Counted from the stretch's first letter, positions 45,170-58,920 are shown. The stretch is 64,000 bases of DNA from Muricea muricata (GCA_963855995.1 OY979717.1:21551906-21615905); one strand, 5' to 3'. Numbers and translations: made by a program. The notes: generated by a model not told the origin, from the letters alone.

Positions 45170-45320
45170 AAGACCCTAACCGGTGTACCATAGCCCTACG
45201 ACTGTCGACAGAGCGTTGACTAACTTCTCGCATAAGTGCCACGAATCTCAAGTGGGGATTGAGCTCACGATCCCAGAGGCGGCAGGCGCTTGCTTTGGCG
45301 ATTGCGCCACTTGGTGATTA
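45170..45320 (-). mobile_element. tRNA-derived SINE fragment
   Basis: The minus strand has an A-box region aagtggcgcaatcgccaaag and a B-box region gatcgtgagctcaatcccca, followed by gttagtcaacgctctgtcga, the body motif of the SINE at 53376-53632 (..aaagtcaaggctctgccgaa). Confidence 0.6.
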
Positions 45321-45948
45321 CTGCGTATGATCAAACAATCCTGGACGAGAAATTTAAATTCTATCGCGCTGTATTGTGTTTCACTGTAATTTCTTTATAA
45401 AACAGTTACGAAATAGTTTTCTGCCAGGAAAGCGTTATTCGTGTATTTGGAATTGGGATTGCCCACGCGCTTGGATGTCGTTATTCTGAGCAGAAAACCA
45501 TTTGATATTTTATTAATTTCTTAAGGTATAAAAAATGTAACCCAAATTGCGGGCATTCCTAGGCGTTCGTCTTCTAACGTCCGCTGTCAAATACCTTTTA
45601 AATCTTTTTACATATATCCAGTGTTTTAATAAATCTTATAAATAAAATTATACTCTTCGACGACTGTTTATTTCAAAATTTTCGTCCAGCTTTTCTTCAA
45701 AATAAAAAACAAAAAATGAAATCCGTAAGTAAGAGATAATGACACCAAATAATTCATTCCAATTCCGCTATTTTGTTTTGCGCTAGGTTTTGTCCCAGTA
45801 TCTCGAAGTTTTGTCCATTAACTATCCTCTGTGACATGCAACACCTATTACATAATTACTTAATCCTCCTCAATGCTTGTTAACGTAGTTTTCTTTGCTT
45901 ATCCTAGAACGAATTTTTCAAACACCGTAATTATTTATTTTATCAAAG

Positions 45949-46327
45949 GACATCAAGTGAAAGAGCGAATATAATACACCAGTCAATTCATTAAACAAGA
46001 TGAGAAGAACTAATATTGATCCAAGACGTGAATCGCTAGCCGTGTCCATCAGAAAATGTCAAGTTGAAAATACCATCGCAATGTACGGTTTGTCAAAGTG
46101 ATTTACAATCATATTTCCGCAGTTTCGTTTTCAACATTCAAAAATATTCTGTAACATTACGAATTTTCTCCTTATTTTATGATGGTTGACTGGATTTGAG
46201 AGAGCTTGTTAACCAACTACACAGGCGTGATGTTCTTTGAAGAGAGAATGCCAACCAGATGAAACCATGAACAGCATATGATGAACTAGACCAATCGAAG
46301 CCACGACGATCCAAGGATAGAGTAAAA
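45949..46327 (+). other. Two exon-like blocks, possibly 3' part of the transcript at 43930
   Basis: 45949-46082 (acceptor tttatcaaag, donor GTACGG, weak) and 46225-46327 (acceptor accaactacacag, donor GTAAGTG, strong). No long frame crosses them. The first also reads SIRKCQVENTIA in one frame. Confidence 0.3.
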
Positions 46328-46482
46328 GTAAGTGATTACATTTTGCCCGTCTCGTACCCAGGCACTTTTTAGTTCAATTAAAATGTCATGAGTTAATCCA
46401 GTGCCATACATGCAGATCAGTAACCCCATAATTCCTTGCGTCGTCGTTATATCTTGCATATATCAAATTACTTAATTACTAT

Positions 46483-47456
46483 CAACCTGATTCTCAGGGT
46501 CTTCACCTCCGCTACCCGCGCTACGGGGAAGACCCTGACACAGGCTGGTCACGTGGCACCCAGATTTTGGGTGCTTGGCATTCGTACTTAGCAGGCGTAG
46601 GTAAAAACGCGTTATCACAATTTATTATTGTCAAACAACAATGGCTCTAAAGCTCGTTTTCCACTTCATCCGTATCGTAGCAAATTGTAGCGTATTTCAT
46701 TGTTTCGTGAACACTCAGGCAAAACTAATGATATGGACACAATATAATACGTTTTCTAAAGGCCGGACAACGAATGACCCTTTGATACACACATTATCGT
46801 AATATAAATATTTCCTTTCTCAAATACCGTATTTCTTAAAGAATAATTTACATGTAGCAACCTTTATAATAACATTGAAATACTGCGCTTATTTTTGCAG
46901 CGTACACATGTAGCAATATTGCTGGCTATAAATTGCTAAATGACAAAAACATAATAAGCGCGATAGGAAACAAATGTATTTTACTTTTGGACTCTGGTCA
47001 GGTGAAATGAAAGATAACCCACCAAAAAATGTTTCATATTAAGGGCTTTGTCTTGCAGCGATATGGCGTGTTTTTTGTTGAGGTTGCCCCCGAAAAAGGA
47101 GAAACGTTAATGCATCGCTTCGCTCTAGTTTTCTTTGCAAGCGAGTCCTGAGTTTGGGAAAGTCGTTGTTTAATGCTCGAAGCATTCTTAACTTTACGTC
47201 CACATGGACGAAAAGCGAGTGAAGTATTATAAATGTAAATATTTATTTCCGAACTGTTCCAACTTTGAATGCATTATGACCGCTTTTGACATACAACTCA
47301 TAATTAACGCATTTATAAACAAAAGATCCTTTCCCACCCCTCCCACGATTAGCCGCTTCACGTGGCACCCAAAATCTGGGTGCCACGTCACCAGCCTGTG
47401 TCAGGGTCTTCGCCGTAGCGCGGGTAGCGGAGGTGAAGACCCTGAGAATCAGGTTG
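46483..47456. mobile_element. 974-bp Mutator-like element, TIRs about 105 bp, 9-bp TSD
   Basis: The left end is caacctgattctcagggtct and the right end agaccctgagaatcaggttg; arms pair for about 105 bp (cctccgctacccgcgctacg, acacaggctggt). AATTACTAT stands on both sides (46474-46482 and 47457-47465). Long TIRs with a 9-bp duplication are typical of Mutator-like elements. An inner hairpin (gtggcacccaaaatctgggt) lies in the right arm. The interior has no transposase; the frame at 47204-47674 runs across the right arm into flanking DNA and is not convincing. Confidence 0.92.
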
Positions 47457-47469
47457 AATTACTATGTGC

Positions 47470-50400
47470 TCTTTTACTTTGCACTAAGAGACGCCCGGGT
47501 ACGAGGCTGACATTTTGCTGCTTTCAGTTCTTTGATTCGCAAACCTATCGCAAATTTGCCATTAAAGGGAGGGATATGGCAATAGGCATAAAAATCTCGA
47601 AGACTCGAACTAATGTTTCCAGCCTCGGTCGTGCAATCAAAACACACAAAATGCTCGGTTCTTCGATTATCTGAAACAATATTAACAGAATTCGACGTTT
47701 CAAGCGAAGGTTCTCATCGAGAAGTCAGTAGTCACCACTATGTATTGTTTGTCTCATTTTCACATAAATTTAAATTTGACTTATCGATAGGAACCTTAAA
47801 CTTTTGATAACGTGGTCAAGTTCAGAAATATTGAAAGGCAAAGACACTAGTCATCCGCCATCTTGGATATTCGAACAGGGTAAAAAAAAAATAGCAAACA
47901 TGTTTAACATCTATATTTGTATGTATATAATTCTTTCTTAAATTGCGAATGGTCAACAAAGTTTCATTAAGATTTAACTCATTGACGGTAAGTTTTATAA
48001 AGTCTACGCTGTAGTGACGTCCTTCAAATAGAGATAATTATAAAACAAAACGGCGGAGGGTGTGTTTCTCTTTCAATATTTCAGAGACTAAGCAGTGTTG
48101 TAGTCCAGTAACTACAAGTCTCGTGCATTTAAGTCCGAATCCAAGGCCTGCATTATCTAGTATAGTATTCATTTTCAAGTCAAGTATAAACTAGGCTACG
48201 TGCACACGATGTCGTTTCTGAGGGTTTTCATTCCGAATTATTTCAAAAATCTCCTGACTTGTTGACATAATTTAACGAAAACCAGCATAAACTTCGTCTA
48301 AGGACAAAAACTAAAAACTTCATACAACGAATACTCTTATAGTTCATATCGTTTTCATTTTGACTGCTGTGAAAACGTCCGGAAACGTTAACTAGTGTGC
48401 ACATTGTCTAAGTAGGTATTCCATCCTAGGTACCCCCACATACCCACAAGTGACACCCTACAATACACGCTCTTGACCATGAAGGGCGCAGCTATTTGTA
48501 CCAATGTTCACTTCCTAAAGCGTTTTCGCCGTAGACATTCGAAAACGGAGACTATTAAAATTCTCGTACTCTTCTTAGAAAATTCCTTCAAAATTGTATT
48601 TGCTAAAAGTCTAATTCATTTTTTTCCAAGAAAAGGAATTTTCCTTCATTATATTGTATTGCGAGTTCTTTAATATCGAGTCAACTCCGATTTGTTAAAG
48701 TAAGAATATTGGGAAAAAATTAACACGGGATATTCCAATTGCTGTAAGAAATATATTGCCATATCCTTTTAAAAAATTATACCTCTCTTGCACATTTTTA
48801 CGTCGCTTATTTCCTAAAATATTTTGTGAATAAGTTGAGCTAGCCGCCATCCATGAACTACTCATTAATTAACGTTGATTTTGGTGATGTCACAACCAGA
48901 GCTAGCCAAGTAAAACTACTATTAAAAAACGTACAATAAGTATAGACTTCTCAAATGTTGCCAATAAACTAGTCACGAACCACTTTTTGTCGCGTAAAAT
49001 ATCACACTACCTTCATCATACAGCAAAAATCACGGCCTGTTTGTAAATTTTATTTGGAAATGATTGCGTCATGGCGAAAAGTTAACACGAATACTTCAAA
49101 AATTGTTACCAGGAAATTTTGTTACGTCTCGTTTGGTGCAAAATCAGTCACATTTAGAACTTCGTATTTCTTTTTTGCAATAAAGTGATTTACAATTTAA
49201 TTGTAATAAATTAACGGATACGATTCTTTGATTTCGAAAGGTGATGGGGTGTGAAAAAACGCAAGAGAAAAAGACCAGAATAAACGATACTGGATGAGAT
49301 GAACCCACAAATCAACAGCAATCCAAAAGACAGAGAAGACACTACATTGTAATACAAAGTAGTGGTAATTTACAAGTTAGTGGAAACAAGATACTAATTA
49401 TTTAGAGATCAAAGAGGATTCAAGTAAATTTTATTTTTTCTTGTCGAATAAAATCACTGATTCTCATTGTGAAAAAAGCAAGGAATTTAGGATTGAATTA
49501 ACACTTAAAAAAAATCGCACGAAATTTCGAAGTTTTGAAGTAATGTCACTTTCTTTTGTTTCATATTTCGAGTTCAAAACTGTAAAAAAATAACATTTGG
49601 GTTGTGGCTATTTCTAAAAGCAAAACGAAATAACGCATGTCACTTGATATGTAAGATTGAACACAAAAATCTGTTTCAACTTTCAAGAAATAATACTATG
49701 TTGGCTTAGGGGCTGATTATATGATCCCGCTTACCCAGGATTACGTGAAGCGTAACATGATTTTGAGGTATTGAAATTGAGTCATAGTTTACGTAGGATT
49801 TATTATTTTTTGCCTATTTTTAATTCCCAAGGGAACAGAGCAAGCTTTGTTTTCATGGTGATCTGTCGATTCATGGCAGAAACGTGACTGTATAATGAGA
49901 ATCCTCTTTGATTATAAATATAATAAGTATCTTTGTTCCTTGGAAAGATTTTGGCAAGCATAAACAATCGAACAATAAATCGATTGATTGTGTGCACCAA
50001 AGCAAATTACGGAAGAGAGCAGCTGCGACGTACCATGCAAATGAAGGCGTTTCGGTTAAATAAGTATGAGAATTCAGTAAAGTTTTAAAATGTTCCGATC
50101 CATTAATTTGAACTATATAGAGTAACGGTACCAGCTATAGGGAGATTAAATGCATGGTAACTACGGTGCAGGATTTAAATTTCTAATCGAGTCTTAAAGG
50201 AAAAAAAGATTCGTACTCTTTGCATTCTCATGCTTATTTGAGCCAGCCTTAGACTTTGGTAAGTATCAGGTTTATATTTTCTTCGGACTAGTTTAACATA
50301 ACGAAAAGCCCATGCCCTTTCAGCTAAGGTTTTACGTTTGAAAACTCAATCAAATACTCAGTCTAAGTGGGTTTAAGTAGCTAGAGATAACGTAATTTAT

Positions 50401-51105
50401 CTTTTTATTTTGCTTTTTTCTTTTATAACGTAATTTATTAGCTAAATGTATGGACTGCGAGGGTGTAAGCCGTGCGTAAGTTGCATGGGGTTAGGTTTAT
50501 TAAAGGAATTAAAATTTTTGAAAGTATGCCTAAACCAAAATCTACCATTACTTCTCACAAACAGTTTGGAGAAAGTTGTCAACATCAACTAAATTAGTCT
50601 AGAATTATTATTTAAACTTTTATTTGGGTCAAGTTTTGCATGATTTGCAAGGTAAATTTAAGTACAAAGTCAACTTACCTGTTTATATATTCGAGCTTTG
50701 GTATTTTATATTCGACGTTTTGGCCTAAAACAACAAATTAAACCAAAATAAGCCGGCATTCTTTACTAAAATTTTAATTCTTTTAATTTTCGGATTTGGG
50801 TGGCAGTCGGGGTGGTGGCGGTGCATGCAGGCTTATCAGCTGTGAGTGACTGTGCGATGGTGAGGAAAGTGAGGGTAACGAATGGAATGCAGGAGCTTAG
50901 CACCGAGGAAGACAGCTTAGAACTTAGGCAGGTAGGCAGCTGGTAGGATCAGAGGGGGGCACTTGTCATTTGGCTTCGGGAATCAAATTTGCATGCTAAG
51001 TCACTAACATTTGTTGTTTTAATTTGTCAGGTATGCGCGGCTGCTCTTCAGAGAAAATCAACTTAGCAATTTGTATTAGCATTTGCAAGGTTGGTTTTCT
51101 CTTTG
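47470..51105. other. Long unassigned AT-rich stretch
   Basis: No coding motif, RNA gene, TIR pair or tandem array recognised in about 3.6 kb. Frames are below 80 codons and lack motifs. Confidence 0.4.
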
Positions 51106-51113
51106 CCTCGCTA

Positions 51114-51223
51114 CCCTGGCCAGCTTTCCAAGCGCTATCTGCCGTAAATAAGTAGAAGTACTTGTACTATATGTATGAGTACATCTACTTAGGTGGAAGT
51201 AGCACTTGGAGAGCTGGCCAGGG
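51114..51223. mobile_element. 110-bp palindromic MITE, TA target
   Basis: ccctggccagctttccaagc pairs with cacttggagagctggccagg(g); inner part acttgtact / tgagtaca. TA at 51112-51113 and 51224-51225. Very GC-rich ends in AT-rich DNA. Confidence 0.8.
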
Positions 51224-51249
51224 TAGGGGGATTTTTTTATTCAATTTCT

Positions 51250-53370
51250 CAATTCCCATGGGAATTGAATTTTTAATTAAAAGGGGTCACATGTAAATTT
51301 TGTAAACAATTTATTGAAAAGAATTTGTAAAGATTACAATTTAAATAACAATAAAAAAAGATTAACTACCACAAACTTGTACGTATTTAATTAACAATAG
51401 AAGAAAACAGAGCATGGCAAAAAAATTAACCTTGCATTTAACACAAGTGAATAAATACAAGTGAAAAGGCAATTTTAGATGAAATTGGTCTTTTGAAGAT
51501 AAAATGTTTATACTCCAAGATAAATTAATTACAAAACAACTAGTAACGGGATCGAGTTTAACATAGAAATGCAAAACGTAACTCCAAGTTGTTTCATAAT
51601 AATACTAAGAAATATATGGCTCAAAGATTTAAAGAACTAAATAAAAATACTGGTTGCTTTTTTGTTTCGGATAGAAATACGAAGACTGGTTTGTTTTTCT
51701 CACGAAATAGAGTCCTTTATACAAATGGTCTATTTTATAAAAATTATGGTAGTTATTGCTCAAGTACCGAAAGCAATGGACTAGTTGAAATACAACGATA
51801 TACCAAGTCTTTTGAGGTGAGTTAGAAATGGCCTGAAATAATCTCTAAATTGCCTTAACATTTTGCTAATGTATTCTTTAGTGTACTTCAGAAAACGTAT
51901 CGAAAAATTGTATAATAAAAATCTCATGAGAAACATCCCTGTTTTGGTCTATAGTTGTGAAAGAGTTTTGAAAGAAATCATTTCCGTCTTACAAGCCATA
52001 TATCTCACATTACTTTTTTTAACCTGACAAGAAGTAACGTCTCGAATGCTTCTTTACATCTTTTTTGATATCTTCTTTAAATTTTATAAACTTAAATGAA
52101 AGTCTATGTATTTTCCAACACAATTTCAATGTACCTGTTTCGCTCACAAAAATTTTCTTTCAGATGCTAAACATAAAGAACCATTTCAGCAGAAAGGAAA
52201 TGTTCTACAATTTTAATTTCAGAATTCTGATTTGTCAAAAAACAAACGTAGGCAAAGGTAGAAAAAATTACTCAATTGATTTATATATCACTTAGTGTGC
52301 AACACTTAATTCTTAGAATTTCCTTTTAATTCTCTGAATTTTGCAAACTAAAACTGCAGTTTGATCACTTTGGAGTAGCCAAAACAAATTACAAACACAG
52401 TTTAGATATAGCATTTGTGTCAAGCAGGAACGTCAAAAAAACTAAATTTTGTCAATGTTCTTGTCAGGTTAAAAAGCAGATCTCTTTGAAGTATATAATC
52501 TTATCTTTACTTACTTGTTGAAAAGACCATGTTCAAAAGCCATGTAAACCTGTTTTCTTATATTATTATTATAATCACAAAGTGGAACTGCTTGAATATA
52601 GAATTGAACTGAAGCCAAGAAAATTAAACACACAAACATTAAAAAGTTAATTTCCATCGCCAAACAAGAATGAACAAGCCAAAAAAATAATGAAAAATTG
52701 ACAAAAGAACACTTTGTAACTGTTGTTGCATTTAATGAGATTCTGTAACAACCTGTTTTTCAAGTCTAAGAGAATTGCCCGAGTGGTTTAGAGAAGTAAA
52801 TAACTGAAATGTCAAAAATTTGATTCAAACTTAAAAGTTTTGAAGAAAACACTTTCCCATGCCACAACAAAAACAAACTCTACAGAGATTTTGTTATAAA
52901 CTTTTGTTTCAGCACAGTTATCATCAAAATTTGGAACAATTTCCTTACTTCATTGTTCATTTCTAAACCTTTTATTTAGCATAAATTTCAGAAATGCCAC
53001 ATGCAAGTATGCAACATATATTAATTCACTGAACAATTCATTACATTTTTGAGGGCTTTCTTGTAGTCTCATTACGAACAACCTTGTGGTTGGTGTTCTG
53101 TTTATATTATACTTTAACAAAAATTGCACCAGTTCATTTGATTCAAACCAGCTCCACTTTGCAATCCAGCAAAGTTTAGTTTATAAAATATGTTACAAGC
53201 TTATTTGACCATAATTGTTTGTTCTAAAGTTGAATACAATACCATTGAAAATCACAACCACTGAAAAGTGCTTGCAAAATCATCTGCACGACTAAAAATT
53301 TGTGTTAGGCAACTAAAATCTCCTGACTAATCACCACATTTTGTGTTTTGATTACTCATCATGCACTGGT
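51250..53370. other. Unassigned AT-rich stretch
   Basis: No gene recognised. A weak tRNA-like segment at 52775-52840 is treated under rejected items. Confidence 0.35.
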
Positions 53371-53375
53371 TTTGC

Positions 53376-53632
53376 TTTTTTTTTATTTAGCTTTGCCACA
53401 AGGGCAGGGTCATCACAACAGCGTGAGCCAATTACTGTGGGCCCGTAGTACCTATCCCACCCTGTCAACTTTCCCTGTGGGAGGAAACCGAAGTACCCGG
53501 AGAAAACCCACAACTTTCGGCAGAGCCTTGACTTTACTCTTTTCACATGAGGATTGGGTTCGAGTCCATCTTACTGGTGATCGGACTTGGAACCTTAAAG
53601 GTGAAAGGCGAGTGGTCTGACCACTTTATTAG
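53376..53632 (-). mobile_element. tRNA-derived SINE, nearly complete
   Basis: Minus strand. A-box-like gtggtcagaccactcgcc, B-box-like atggactcgaacccaatcc, body gccgaaagttgtgggttttc then tccgggtacttcggtttcct, and an A-rich tail (gctaaataaaaaaaaagc at 53376-53393). This body is common in coral genomes in my memory. It gives the reading for the three other partial copies in the window. Confidence 0.75.
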
Positions 53633-53639
53633 TTAATTC

Positions 53640-55320
53640 ATTTATATTATACAATATTAATATAAATTTGCCTGTTAAATGTTGGTTTAAGTGAGGAATA
53701 ACCTCAGGCAACCAAACTGTCAGTGTTGCCTGCCCCAAAGGGCAACCATTTTTCAAAATTATGCAACAGCTGAGGTTTTGTACAGGTAATGGGAATTAAA
53801 GTCCCATAATAGATGGCTAGATTCTAACATTATGGTATTTACATTTGTAAAAAATAACTAACAATCGGCCATAGTCAATTTTGTTGGGGGGTTTTTTATG
53901 GCAAATACATTGGATAGCCTACGACTAGAATTCATGAACTTTGGGTTCTCAAGGAATTGATCCACTAACACGTAACTGCCATTCATGAGTAAAGTCAATC
54001 ATGGTGTTGGGTTTGCCAAAAATAAGAAATAAATAAGATAAGAAATAGATATGAAATAAATTTTAAAAGCACTGGAGCTTGCATAACCATCTTTGTGATT
54101 TTCAAATGAACATTTCAAACTTTTAAACAAACATTTAAAGTCAATTTCAGCACAAGAAGTTTGAGACTTTCTCCATACTTTCCATTCAAGAGAACGTACA
54201 TTTTTGGTGATCACGAGGATGTCAGTTGAGAATTCAAATAAAGCATTATTGGAACTTGTAACAGATGTCTAGGAAAATATGAAAAAAGTAAATGTTAACA
54301 ATATTTATTAGACCATGCTAAGAGAAATTAATTATCCATCTAGATTGAAAGATGACAAATTATAACTTAACTTTTTATAGTCTGTCAGTTACTGAGAGGT
54401 AGGCACTTTGTCAATCTGTAAACAAATTTCAGAGAATTCTTTAATTGAGCTATAATATGAATAACTAAAATGGTAAACAAAATACAAAAGATAAATAAGC
54501 AAGTGGTTGTGTGAACTAAATAATATGTCACTTAAAAATATATAAAAAAACTTCCATGTCTCCACACAGTCTTAATAAGGGGAGGAGTTTGGTATGCTCC
54601 TGGATAATAACCCTAACACCCCCTTTGAACTAGGGCTGTGACCCACAACTCATTGTACACAGAATGTACCCTATATTGCAGTTGTAATCTTCTTTAAATG
54701 GCCTTGCCTTCCTTTCGCTTATAGAAGCACAAGGAATTTTCACACTAGTAGGGTTACTATTCTTCAATCATGTCCTGTACTGAAACTGCATCACCTTCCC
54801 CACCCTTCCCCACCCTTCCCCACCCCACCCCCAATCAATCACAGATCATTTCAACAAATATTTTGAAAAAAAGTTTATTCCCATCCCATATATTGCTTCC
54901 ATTACAGAACAAGTCCTCAATTGACTGATGAAATCTATTTGTCAAAAGCCATATTTGGTAGTTTTGCTAGGCTAATAAACCCTCCTCGGAACACTGTTAA
55001 TGGGCATTTTTGTGAGCCATGATTGGCTAATATTTTTTTGTAGGAAATGCCTGATTTTGGTGCCATAAAATGTGACTTGCTCCAAAATCAAGAGCCATTA
55101 TTCTTAATGAAGTTATGGAATAGTTATGTAATACTTGGCCAGCTTATAATCCTAACCCAAACTCTAAACCAAACCCTAACACTTACCCTAACTCAATGTG
55201 ACATGGTATGGTAACTATCAATAACTGTACTGAGAATGTTCCATGAAATTAGAATAGATTTTATCCTGGCAAACTGTGACTCAATTGTTTGAATAAAGTA
55301 AATATCTTTGGGGCCTTTAA
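53640..55320. other. Unassigned stretch with small low-complexity tracts
   Basis: 54791-54833 repeats cccttcccca about three times. 55148-55200 is telomere-like (cctaaccc, aaccctaac) but degenerate. No gene recognised. Confidence 0.45.
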
Positions 55321-55327
55321 GACTCTG

Positions 55328-55679
55328 TTACACTACGCAACTTGTCTTACAACTTGAAATTTTGTTGAGACACAAGTCACTAGACACATACCTAACAATC
55401 ATTAAGTCATGCAACTTTTTTATTGCACGAAGGATTGCATGAAGTAGAACTAAAACAATTTCTACTTTTCGCAATGATTTGCTGCAACACATTTTTGAGC
55501 AATTTGCCACGCAATTTTTCTGTTGAGAAGCTGACATAACTTCTTTATTTAAAAAAAGATCCCAGCATCTGCCGAGATTGTGAGACAAGTTGCAAGAAAC
55601 ATTACATAGTGTAACATCTCTGATCATACAACTTTAATTCTTAAAATAAAGTTGCAGCAAGACAAGTTGCATAGTGTAG
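55328..55679. mobile_element. 352-bp TIR element
   Basis: The left end is tacactacgcaacttgtctt and the right end aagacaagttgcatagtgta; the inner word gttgcaagaaacattacata near 55590 is a further inverted copy of the terminus. No convincing TSD. The 99-codon minus frame inside is rich in Cys and Leu without motif. Confidence 0.65.
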
Positions 55680-56035
55680 CAGCGGCTGTAGGAGGCTGCC
55701 AGTTGGTCATTCTTACTGACTCAAATATTAATAATCTAGAAACAACATTTTCCCCCTTTACCATATGCACCCATGAATGGGCAGTAAATCTGTTTGAAAA
55801 GTTGCTAAAATAAATGTAAAAAACCTCTTGAAAAATCCTGTTTTAAAACAAAGTTAAACCACAGTATAGAGAATAGACAGTACAGCCACTCAATTGAAGT
55901 TTGTGCTACCATTATGCCAGCCAGTCAATTGCATTTTCTGGCCAATGAGAATGCTAAACTGGCTGCTGGCAGCCAGTAAACTGCATGATGATAGGGTACC
56001 CTGTTGCACTCCTGAATGGCCCTACTGTCCATTCC

Positions 56036-57328
56036 ATACAGTAGGCCCTAGATAGTCAAAGCATACCTGGCGCAGGCATCGCATGTGTTGAATCTAAGAT
56101 AGCATCGTCAACCGAACAAAAAACTAGGGAGTTCCACTACAAGAAGCAGGTTTTTGGACATTTTAGACGGTTTAACTGCTGCTGTTCAAATGGGCTTTTT
56201 TTTTAAATAGATCACCATCGCAGAGGTTTTGAGCGTAAAATGAGAACAGCGGGCTTGACTCTAATAAAATTATAGTCCGATAAATATTTCAAGAAGTAGA
56301 CGTTTTGACCGGTTTCATATGTTTGCGTGGATTCGAGATTGATCGCATATATTTAGCAAAGGATGTTTGTCACAGATGTTTTAGATGTAAACTGGAGAGC
56401 AGTTGCCAATTTGAGCTTTATTTAGATTTTTGCCTAGCATGAAATGTTATAATGAATATCTGCACAAAATTTGTCCTTAAGTACATGTCACTACAAGTTT
56501 CCCAGGATACATCATGATCGACTTTGATTTGAGATAAGCCCAATAATGGGCATGCAGCAGTTCTGTTGTGCTTGCAGGAATGTCACATTAATTACAAACA
56601 AAAATTGACACCTAGTAAAAGTTAATTTTACAAGTTATATACTTAAGCATCGCTGTAGCAGGCCTGTAGCATACCTGATTTTATAATATATTGTCTTATC
56701 AAAACTGTATTTACATTCTAACACATTTACAAGCATTCATATAAGTAATGTCTGGTTAACAAGCTTGCAGGAGCTTCATAAAATTACAGTATTTCACAAT
56801 TAAGTTGTTTTCATCTTTGCAACACATTTGTCACAGGCACGACAGGTTGACAAATTGTGAGATTTTCTTATGTAAATTACAATATTGTAATTAGAATCAG
56901 AATCAGAATTGCTTTGGCAACCATCACTTTGAATTTTCAACTCTACCAAGCTGTCCATCTATTTTTCGAACTTTGATGACACAAAACCTGATTTTGATGG
57001 AGTTACCTGCTCAGCTGATATAAATTATCATAAATAAAAAGCAACCCATGAAAACATAGGTTTCTGTAATACATGTACTTATTTCATTTGTTGTTATATT
57101 TGCAATACTTTGTCAGCAGATTTTACACAATCACCTATTTTATTTAATAGTGATCAAAAAGTCTAGTTCAACGGCATTCTCAGCAGTTAAACTGTCAAAA
57201 ATGTCTAAAAACCTGCTTTTCATAATAGAACTCCCTAGTTTTTTGCTGGTTGACAATTCCATCTTGGATTCATCATAGATGTGACACCTGCGCTAGGTAT
57301 TTGTATGCTATCTAGGGCCTACTATATC
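56036..57328. mobile_element. 1.3-kb TIR element, arms about 155 bp
   Basis: The left arm begins gtaggccctagatagtcaaa and the right arm ends tgctatctagggcctac. Inside, aactagggagttcc pairs with gaactccctagtt, and aagcaggtttttggacattt with aaatgtctaaaaacctgctt. The interior (56200-57160) has no long frame. No clear TSD, though sequence similarity continues a few bases outward (ata(c/t)a). Confidence 0.8.
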
Positions 57329-57334
57329 CATGGC

Positions 57335-58225
57335 CCATTTCCAGTAGGTACTGTGATTACACCACATAAATTGCGGAAACACCACATAAATTTATCATCA
57401 CAAAGCTTACAAGCTTACAGATCGAAAGCTTTGCTGTAATAAATTTATGTTGTGTTTCAGAATTTTATATTTTCACCTGATATTCACCATGCAAATGTAC
57501 AAGGAACTTAAAATTAAACTACATATATAATAAAATTTGAAGGTCACTTTTTAGGATCCAAATCTATAGAACTGTCTGAGCCTACTTTTTCAAACAATCT
57601 TGACAATTAAGATCCGACCATGTATTTGCAACGCATTTCACGGCATTATTATCAGCAAACTATAAATTTCAACCAAAAACTGTAGCCTTTATTTTGAAAA
57701 GCGACCAGTCATTGTTGCAAGCATGGACAGGACAAACTTTATACTCAAATATTGTAGTTAATTCTCGCCCGAGTTTGCAAAAATCTATTTGTATGAGCAC
57801 GCTAAGTACTTCAGTACAAGCACTAACACAAAGTAAACCATATTACCTTAAAACAAATCTAGGATTGATGAAAATTCGAGGTGAAGTTTTGTAAGGAACT
57901 CAGGAACTTGTTTTTTGAATTCGAAAATTTAAAAAAAGCTCGGGAACTGTTCGAGCAGCGTGGAAAGCCGAACAATACCGAAGTATTTTCCGACGTGCAC
58001 CGAGCAAGTTTTGGCACATAGCAGCAGTCATAGTAACCTCGTTTCTAGGGTTCTAGGTTGCAGTCATAGTATAAATTCGTGTTTAGCAAAAAATTATATT
58101 ATATAAATTATTTACGGCAATCATGGAGTTATCTGATCATCTGAGATACATAACACTCTCATGACTTCGAGTGGAACAGGAATCTAACCTGAAGACCGCA
58201 GATCACTAAAACTCATATCCTCACC
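57335..58225. other. Unassigned stretch
   Basis: No gene, TIR pair or tandem repeat recognised. Confidence 0.35.
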
Positions 58226-58233
58226 TGTTCCTA

Positions 58234-58472
58234 CAATCATTTTCAAAAGTACTTGGGACACTAGCAACGTACACCGTTGATATATCTATAAAATCCATAT
58301 TTTCCCCTCCCCGCCTCCCCAATCAATCTTGGTTTCCCAACCTCAACACCGTAACGCATAACATGTTATATGCTAGGTGGGTCACAACATTGAGAAGGGG
58401 GCGCGGGGGAACGAATTATTTGTAAAAAATGAGAAATCTCCTCAAGTGTCCCAACACTTTTGAAAATGATTG
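58234..58472. mobile_element. 239-bp MITE, TA target; second copy at 63880
   Basis: The left end is caatcattttcaaaagtact and the right end cacttttgaaaatgattg, with TA on both sides (58232-58233 and 58473-58474). The first 100 bp match 63880-64000 in direct orientation (aacgtacaccgttgatatat, tccatattttcccctccccg). TIRs are about 28 bp. TA duplication fits Tc1/mariner-type insertion. Confidence 0.85.
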
Positions 58473-58739
58473 TAGCTATAGCGAGCATAAGAACTTCTCA
58501 TAAATCAATATCTTTCATTAACCAAAGTAAAAAACGAAAACGATTGTTTTTGCTAAAGACAGACATTGTAATTGCTAATTTAAAGAATTGGGTACAAGTT
58601 TCTAGTCTGACAACTGATATAGATGCATTCTCAGTTATTGAGACCTTTTATGTGGGGAGAGGGAGGGGCTTATATGCTCACGCATGAAACGAGAATGCAT
58701 GAGAATTATAATCTAGAATGGGCCCAAACATAGCCGCTC

Positions 58740-58920
58740 TTTTTTTATTTTTTAAGGGAAACCGGAGGACCCGGAAGAAAACCCTCTTCTTTCTCTTCTA
58801 CTCTTTTTGTCTTTTTTTCTCTTCTCTGTACTAAAAAAGAAAAAAGAAAATAAGAAATAAAAAAGAAAATAGGAAAGAGAGAAACAGAAAAAAAGGAGAA
58901 CAGAAAAAGAATACCTTCTT
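58740..58920. repeat. Low-complexity T/C-rich then A/G-rich tract with a SINE scrap
   Basis: 58756-58790 carries gggaaaccggaggacccgga, the body of the SINE at 53376-53632. Next come a pyrimidine tract (58785-58830) and a purine tract (58835-58912). All frames across it are artefacts. Confidence 0.7.

Noticed and set aside
47204-47674. 156-codon plus frame as a gene
   Set aside because: It crosses the right TIR of the Mutator-like element and its flank; no motif and no splice support.
52775-52840. tRNA-like segment (ttgcccgagtggttta ... tttgattcaaac)
   Set aside because: Boxes A and B are vaguely present, but no acceptor stem or anticodon arm can be drawn; at best a decayed SINE head.
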